Below are positions 60,324 to 64,000 of a DNA stretch of 64,000 nt, one piece after another. Numbering within the stretch: the first letter of the stretch is position 1; every line of letters starts with the position of its first letter. Position numbers and translations under genes: made by a program. Source of the DNA: Amycolatopsis umgeniensis (GTDB lineage: Bacteria > Actinomycetota > Actinomycetes > Mycobacteriales > Pseudonocardiaceae); the NCBI RefSeq assembly GCF_014205155.1, contig NZ_JACHMX010000001.1, positions 8,432,001-8,496,000 on the forward strand. Direction: 5' to 3'. Below the pieces are notes generated by a model. It had not been told where the DNA came from. It saw nothing but the letters and a program-made list of their open reading frames with translations, and made no database searches.

Positions 60324-61000
60324 GGTCGTTTTCCTCCGTCCGGGCCGGGGGTGGCCGGTGCCAGCCAGATCCCGGCGAGTGCGTCGATGAGCCCGGTCGC
60401 GGCGTCCTGCCAGGTCGACCGGGGAGTGGGGGTGCCCTCGGCGAGGGCGCGTTCGCGTTCGGCGACCATGTGGACCAGCAACTGCCGGGCCATGTCGCCG
60501 CGTTCGGCGCGGACGTCGGCGGGCAGCTCGGGCAGGCAGCGGTGCAGCCCTTCGACGATCCGCACCAGTGACGGTGACGTCAGCGATTCCTCGACCATGA
60601 TCGGGCGGAGCGCGGGGTCGGTCATCACCTGCGCGCCGAAGCGCGCGAACCACGTGGGACTGCCGATCGTCGCCAGATGCTCGGCGACCGGGGTGACCAG
60701 GCAGCCGATCCAGTCCCGCAGTTCCGTGCTTTCGCCGATGCCTGCCAGCATCCGGCGGCGGATCTCTTCGATCTGCCCCGAATGCCGCCGCGCGATCGCG
60801 CGGACCAGATCGGCCTTGGTGCCGAAGTGGTAGCCGACAGCGGTGTTGTTGCCCTGCCCCGCCGCCTCGCTGACCTGGCGGTTGGACACCGCGAACACGC
60901 CGTGTTCGGCGAACAGGCGCTCCGCGGCGGTCAGGATCAGTTCCCGCGTCGCGTGCGCGCGTTCGGCGCGGGCACCGGTGATCTCACTCGTCATGGGCAT
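60320..61000 (-). CDS. TetR-family regulator inside the P450 operon
   Basis: About 226 aa. ATG 61000 overlaps the P450 stop as TGATG; ATGs at 61006 and 60994 are alternatives. The N-terminal HTH is TRELILTAAERLFAEHGVFAVSNRQVSEAAGQGNNTAVGYHFGTKADLVRAI split over two helices with the TetR YHF motif. The C-terminal domain is long. It probably binds the overlapping palindromes between the P450 and the efflux gene and thus controls both its own operon and the pump. Confidence 0.88.
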   Translation of the reverse strand: MPMTSEITGARAERAHATRELILTAAERLFAEHGVFAVSNRQVSEAAGQGNNTAVGYHFGTKADLVRAIARRHSGQIEEIRRRMLAGIGESTELRDWIGCLVTPVAEHLATIGSPTWFARFGAQVMTDPALRPIMVEESLTSPSLVRIVEGLHRCLPELPADVRAERGDMARQLLVHMVAERERALAEGTPTPRSTWQDAATGLIDALAGIWLAPATPGPDGGKRP

Positions 61001-62202
61001 CACCATCGCACGGGCAGTTCCCGTAGTCCGCCGACGGCGAGCCCTTCGACCTTGCGCAGGTCCGCGGCCTCGACGGCGAGTTCCAGCGTGGGCAGTTTCT
61101 CCAGCAGGACACCGAGGACGACCTGCAGTTCGGTGCGGGCGAGCGGCTGTCCCAGACACGCGTGCGCCCCGGCGCCGAACGCGAGATGCGGGTTCGGGCT
61201 GCGCTCGAGCGTCATGTCGGCCGCTGCCTCGAACGCTGTCTCGTCACGGTTGGCCGAGGCCATGCTGCACAGCGCGGTGGTTCCGGCGGGCAAGAGCGTT
61301 CCGCCGACTTCGAAGTCCTCGGTGAGGTAGCGCGACATCCCGATACCCGCGTTCGCGTCCATGCGCAGGGATTCCTCGACGGCGGTGCGGATCAGGGACC
61401 GGTCCTCGAGCAGCGCCTCCCAGCGGCTCCGGTCCTCCAGCAGCATCGCCACCATCTTGGCGATCATGTTCGCGGTGGTCTCGTGCCCGGCGATCAGCAG
61501 GCCGATCCCGGTGGCGACGAGCAGCGCGTCCGACCAGCGCTCGCCGTCGACGTCGGTGTCGGCGATGAGCGCGCTCAGGATGTCCTCGCCCGGCTCGGCT
61601 CGTTTGTCCGCGATGTGCCCGCCCATGTACCGGCCGAATTCCGCCTGCGCGACGTCGAACTCCGCCTGCGTGTAGCGGGTCATGCTGAGCATCACGTCGG
61701 ACCAGTGGGCGAACCGTTCCCGGTCGGTGTCCGGGACGCCGAGCATGTCGCAGATGACCCACACCGGCAGCGGAAAGGCCAGGCCCGCCTTGAGATCCGC
61801 GGGTTCGCCCTTCGCGACCATCTCGTCGATCAGCTGGACGGCCATCGCCTCCATCCGGGGCCGCAGCGCGTTCATCCGCTTGACGGTGAACCATTTGCCG
61901 AGCATCCGGCGCCACTTCAGATGCGCTTCGCCGTGCTGGGGGATGACGCCTGCCATCTCGCTGTTGAAAACCCCGCCCGATTCGGTGTCCGCAACCCGCG
62001 CCGCGTTGTCCGAGGGGGTCGGCCTGGTGAACCGCGGATCGGACAGGACCCGTTTGACGTCCGCGTAGCGAGTGATCAGCGCCGCCTCGTCCCCGCTGGC
62101 GAGCGTGACCTTGGCGACCGGGCACTTCGAGCGGAATTCGGCCCATTCGGCCGGCGGCGCCAGTGCCGCCTCGGTCGGGAACGGGAAGCTCGGCAGCGTC
62201 AT
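61000..62202 (-). CDS. Cytochrome P450
   Basis: 400 aa from ATG 62202, AAGGAG upstream. Motifs are the I-helix LLIAGHETTANM (oxygen activation), K-helix ESLR, and the heme loop FGAGAHACLGQPLAR with the cysteine ligand. HLKWRRMLGKWFTVKRM and RYTQAEFDV are typical of class-I bacterial P450s such as the CYP105/107 group, but the family cannot be fixed by eye. It would hydroxylate a hydrophobic substrate using the ferredoxin encoded two genes downstream; no reductase is nearby. It diverges from the DHA2-type pump. Confidence 0.93.
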   Translation of the reverse strand: MTLPSFPFPTEAALAPPAEWAEFRSKCPVAKVTLASGDEAALITRYADVKRVLSDPRFTRPTPSDNAARVADTESGGVFNSEMAGVIPQHGEAHLKWRRMLGKWFTVKRMNALRPRMEAMAVQLIDEMVAKGEPADLKAGLAFPLPVWVICDMLGVPDTDRERFAHWSDVMLSMTRYTQAEFDVAQAEFGRYMGGHIADKRAEPGEDILSALIADTDVDGERWSDALLVATGIGLLIAGHETTANMIAKMVAMLLEDRSRWEALLEDRSLIRTAVEESLRMDANAGIGMSRYLTEDFEVGGTLLPAGTTALCSMASANRDETAFEAAADMTLERSPNPHLAFGAGAHACLGQPLARTELQVVLGVLLEKLPTLELAVEAADLRKVEGLAVGGLRELPVRW

Positions 62203-62259
62203 CGACGGCTCCTTCGGCGTGGTGGTGGCGTGACGCACACAGTGCCCGGACTGTTGGTA

Positions 62260-62284
62260 TAAGTCAATCAACTGACTTAAGTTG
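62260..62284. promoter_or_regulatory. Overlapping palindromes between P450 and efflux genes
   Basis: TAAGTCA (62260-62266) faces TGACTTA (62273-62279) with a 6-nt spacer. The overlapping CAACTgacttaAGTTG (62269-62284) is a second palindrome. It lies in the 117-bp divergent region and is a likely TetR operator for both promoters. Confidence 0.7.
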
Positions 62285-62319
62285 GTTCCGTTTGCTCCCG
62301 CTCTCCCCGGAGGCCCCGT

Positions 62320-63810
62320 ATGACTCAGCCCGTGCCGCGCCCTCAAGTGGTCGTGGTGGTGCTAGCGCTGGGCGGGATCGTGGTCTCGCTGATGCAGACC
62401 CTGGTCATCCCGCTGATCCCGAAACTGCCGGAACTCTTGGACGCGTCGGCCGCCGACGCCACCTGGGTCATCACGGCCACGTTGCTCGCGAGCGCCGTCG
62501 CGACGCCGGTCGTGGGCAGGCTCGGCGACATGTACGGGAAGCGGCGGATGCTGCTGCTCAGCCTCGGCATGCTGATCGCGGGTTCGGTCGTCGCCGGGCT
62601 CAGCGACACGCTGGTGCCGATGGTCGCCGGCCGGGTGCTGCAAGGTTTCGCGGCCGGGGTGATCCCGCTCGGGATCAGCATCATGCGTGACGAACTCCCG
62701 GCCGAAAGGCTCGCTTCGGCGACCGCGACGATGAGCGCGTCACTCGGTGTCGGTGGCGCCCTCGGCCTGCCCGCGGCCGCGTTGCTCGCCGAGAACGCCG
62801 ACTGGCATCTGCTGTTCTGGACCGCGGCCGCGCTCGGGGTCATCGTGACCGCGCTCGTGGTCGCGTTCGTGCCCGAATCGAGCGTGCGCACCGGCGGCCG
62901 GTTCGATCTCGTCGGCGCGGCGGGACTCTCCACCGCGTTGGTCTGCCTGTTGCTGGCGATCTCGAAGGGCGCGCAGTGGGGTTGGGGGAGCGGCCGGACG
63001 CTGGGGCTGTTCGCCGCGGCCGCGGCGATTCTGCTGCTCTGGGGCTGGTACGAACTGCGCTCGGCCCGCCCGCTGGTGGACCTGCGGACGACTGTCCGGC
63101 GTCAGGTCCTGCTGACGAACCTGACGTCGATCGTGTTCGCGTTCGCCATGTTCGCGCAGTCGCTGGTACTGCCACAGATCCTGCAGTTGCCCGCCGCGAC
63201 CGGCTACGGACTGGGGCAGACCATGCTCGTCACCGGTCTGGTGCTGGTGCCGTCCGGTGTCGTGATGATGCTGACCGCCCCGCTGTCCGCGCGGATCACG
63301 AAGGCTCGCGGCGCCAAGGTGACGCTCATGCTCGGCGCACTCGTGGTCGCCGCCGGCTACGGACTCGGCACCGTCCTGATGGCGAGCGTGTGGCATCTCG
63401 TACTGGTTTCCGCCACGATCGGCGCGGGGATCGGGCTCGCTTACGGCTCGATGCCCGCGCTGATCATGGGCGCGGTCCCGGTGTCGGAGACGGCGGCCGC
63501 CAACAGTCTCAACACCTTGATGCGCGCGATCGGCACCTCGGTCTCCAGCGCCGTCGCGGGCGTGATCCTCGCTCAGCTGACCGTCTCTTTCGGGCCCGTG
63601 CAGGTGCCGTCCCAGGGCGGATTCCGGTTGATCATGGGACTCGGCTCCGCGACGGCGCTCCTCGCACTGGCGATCGCCGCGTTCATCCCAGGTCTGACTT
63701 CGCCAGCTTCGACGGCCACCAGATCTTCCGTCCGACATCCACCGCCAGCGCCGGTACCAGCAACGAGCGCACCAGAAGCGTATCGAGCAGAACGCCGAAC
63801 GCGACGATGA
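62320..63810 (+). CDS. DHA2-type MFS drug/metabolite efflux transporter
   Basis: 496 aa from ATG 62320 with GGAGG upstream. About 14 transmembrane segments; antiporter motifs are WVITATLLASAVATPVVGRLGD (motif A/D region), GKRRMLLLSLGML, GRVLQGFAAGVIPLG and motif C-like GVGGALGLPAAALLAE. This matches EmrB/QacA-like DHA2 proteins. It may export the P450 product or a toxic substrate. The last 35 residues (after PGLTS) are hydrophilic and read antisense through the end of the MMPL gene, overlapping it by 128 bp. Confidence 0.88.
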   Translation: MTQPVPRPQVVVVVLALGGIVVSLMQTLVIPLIPKLPELLDASAADATWVITATLLASAVATPVVGRLGDMYGKRRMLLLSLGMLIAGSVVAGLSDTLVPMVAGRVLQGFAAGVIPLGISIMRDELPAERLASATATMSASLGVGGALGLPAAALLAENADWHLLFWTAAALGVIVTALVVAFVPESSVRTGGRFDLVGAAGLSTALVCLLLAISKGAQWGWGSGRTLGLFAAAAAILLLWGWYELRSARPLVDLRTTVRRQVLLTNLTSIVFAFAMFAQSLVLPQILQLPAATGYGLGQTMLVTGLVLVPSGVVMMLTAPLSARITKARGAKVTLMLGALVVAAGYGLGTVLMASVWHLVLVSATIGAGIGLAYGSMPALIMGAVPVSETAAANSLNTLMRAIGTSVSSAVAGVILAQLTVSFGPVQVPSQGGFRLIMGLGSATALLALAIAAFIPGLTSPASTATRSSVRHPPPAPVPATSAPEAYRAERRTRR

Positions 63811-64000
63811 ACGCCAGCTGAGCGAGGAAGAGGATGGGCAGGACGGCCAGCGCGGCGAAGGTCGCGGCGAGTACGACGCCCGCGGACGTGATCACCCCGC
63901 CGGTGACACGCAGTCCGCGCAGCGTCCCGTCGCGCGTGCCGATCCTTCCCGCCTCTTCGCGGACCCGGGTCATCAGGAAGATGTTGTAGTCGATCCCCAG
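63683..64000 (-). CDS. MMPL-family (RND-like) transporter, C-terminal part only
   Basis: The gene runs off the right edge; only the last 105 codons are present. The motif LGIDYNIFLMTRVREEAG, then TGGVITSAGVVLAATFAAL and GVLLDTLLVRSLLVPALAVDVG, is the conserved C-terminal transmembrane block of MMPL transporters, which move lipids or lipid-like molecules across the membrane. Its last codons overlap the convergent DHA2 pump gene. Confidence 0.9.
   Translation of the reverse strand: MGIDYNIFLMTRVREEAGRIGTRDGTLRGLRVTGGVITSAGVVLAATFAALAVLPILFLAQLAFIVAFGVLLDTLLVRSLLVPALAVDVGRKIWWPSKLAKSDLG

Overview
The window is high-GC actinomycete DNA, most likely from Amycolatopsis or another member of the Pseudonocardiaceae. 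The signs are GTG starts with strong Shine-Dalgarno sites, LuxR, SARP, WhiB, Lrp and TetR regulators, F420/LLM oxidoreductases, an RHS protein preceded by a LamG protein, and short intergenic repeats built on TGAA(A/G)GG..CTTTCAC. The genus is an inference from style, not from a marker gene.

Positions 1-25554 are chromosomal. They hold the end of a LuxR regulator, a membrane protein, an AfsR-type SARP with NB-ARC and TPR domains, and a secreted LamG protein followed immediately by a large secreted RHS/YD protein. After these come a DUF1345 membrane protein, an arginase-family enzyme, a peptidase-inhibitor-I36-like protein, a secreted protein made of a tandem repeat, an AraC regulator, a Ser/Thr kinase fused to NB-ARC and TPR domains, and a pentapeptide-repeat membrane protein. 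The stretch ends at tRNA-Leu(GAG).

Positions 25628-41645 are an integrated element of about 16 kb. It is bounded by a 16-bp perfect direct repeat formed by the 3' end of tRNA-Leu (attL) and a copy at 41630-41645 (attR). Its left half is one minus-strand operon with overlapping stop and start codons: HTH/excisionase-like, WhiB-like, small membrane protein, SpdB-like membrane protein, FtsK/Tra translocase, a 53-aa ORF and a serine recombinase. The middle carries regulators: a small XRE protein, two paralogous HTH-TPR proteins on either side of a Nudix protein that recalls Pif of pSAM2, a Cys-rich protein coupled to a winged-helix protein, and an XRE-DUF5753 protein. The right end is lower in GC and looks like defence cargo: a Septu-like pair (PtuA ATPase and PtuB HNH nuclease), a DUF4365 protein with an extra C-terminal domain, and a membrane-anchored protein. 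No replication initiator was recognised. The host terminator of tRNA-Leu now lies beyond attR, and the element supplies a substitute hairpin inside its recombinase gene.

Positions 41767-64000 are chromosomal and largely catabolic. One run is an LLM oxidoreductase, a secreted S1-family pseudoprotease with all three triad residues replaced, a secreted alpha/beta hydrolase and a small secreted protein. A second run is acyl-CoA dehydrogenase, F420-type LLM enzyme, GMC alcohol oxidase/dehydrogenase (behind a KstR-like box), aldehyde dehydrogenase, MHS transporter, amidohydrolase and a double Lrp/AsnC regulator. The alcohol-aldehyde-acid-CoA logic continues in a third group: acyl-CoA synthetase, a saccharopine-dehydrogenase-like protein and an SDR, facing a TetR regulator. 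The last group is a P450-TetR-ferredoxin operon facing a DHA2-type efflux pump. The window ends inside an MMPL transporter gene.

The most interesting signals are the serine-recombinase element in a tRNA gene with its terminator replacement and att-encoded recombinase tail, the DUF4365/membrane-protein cargo beside a Septu-like pair, the triple-dead protease, and the 30-bp-periodic intergenic repeats.
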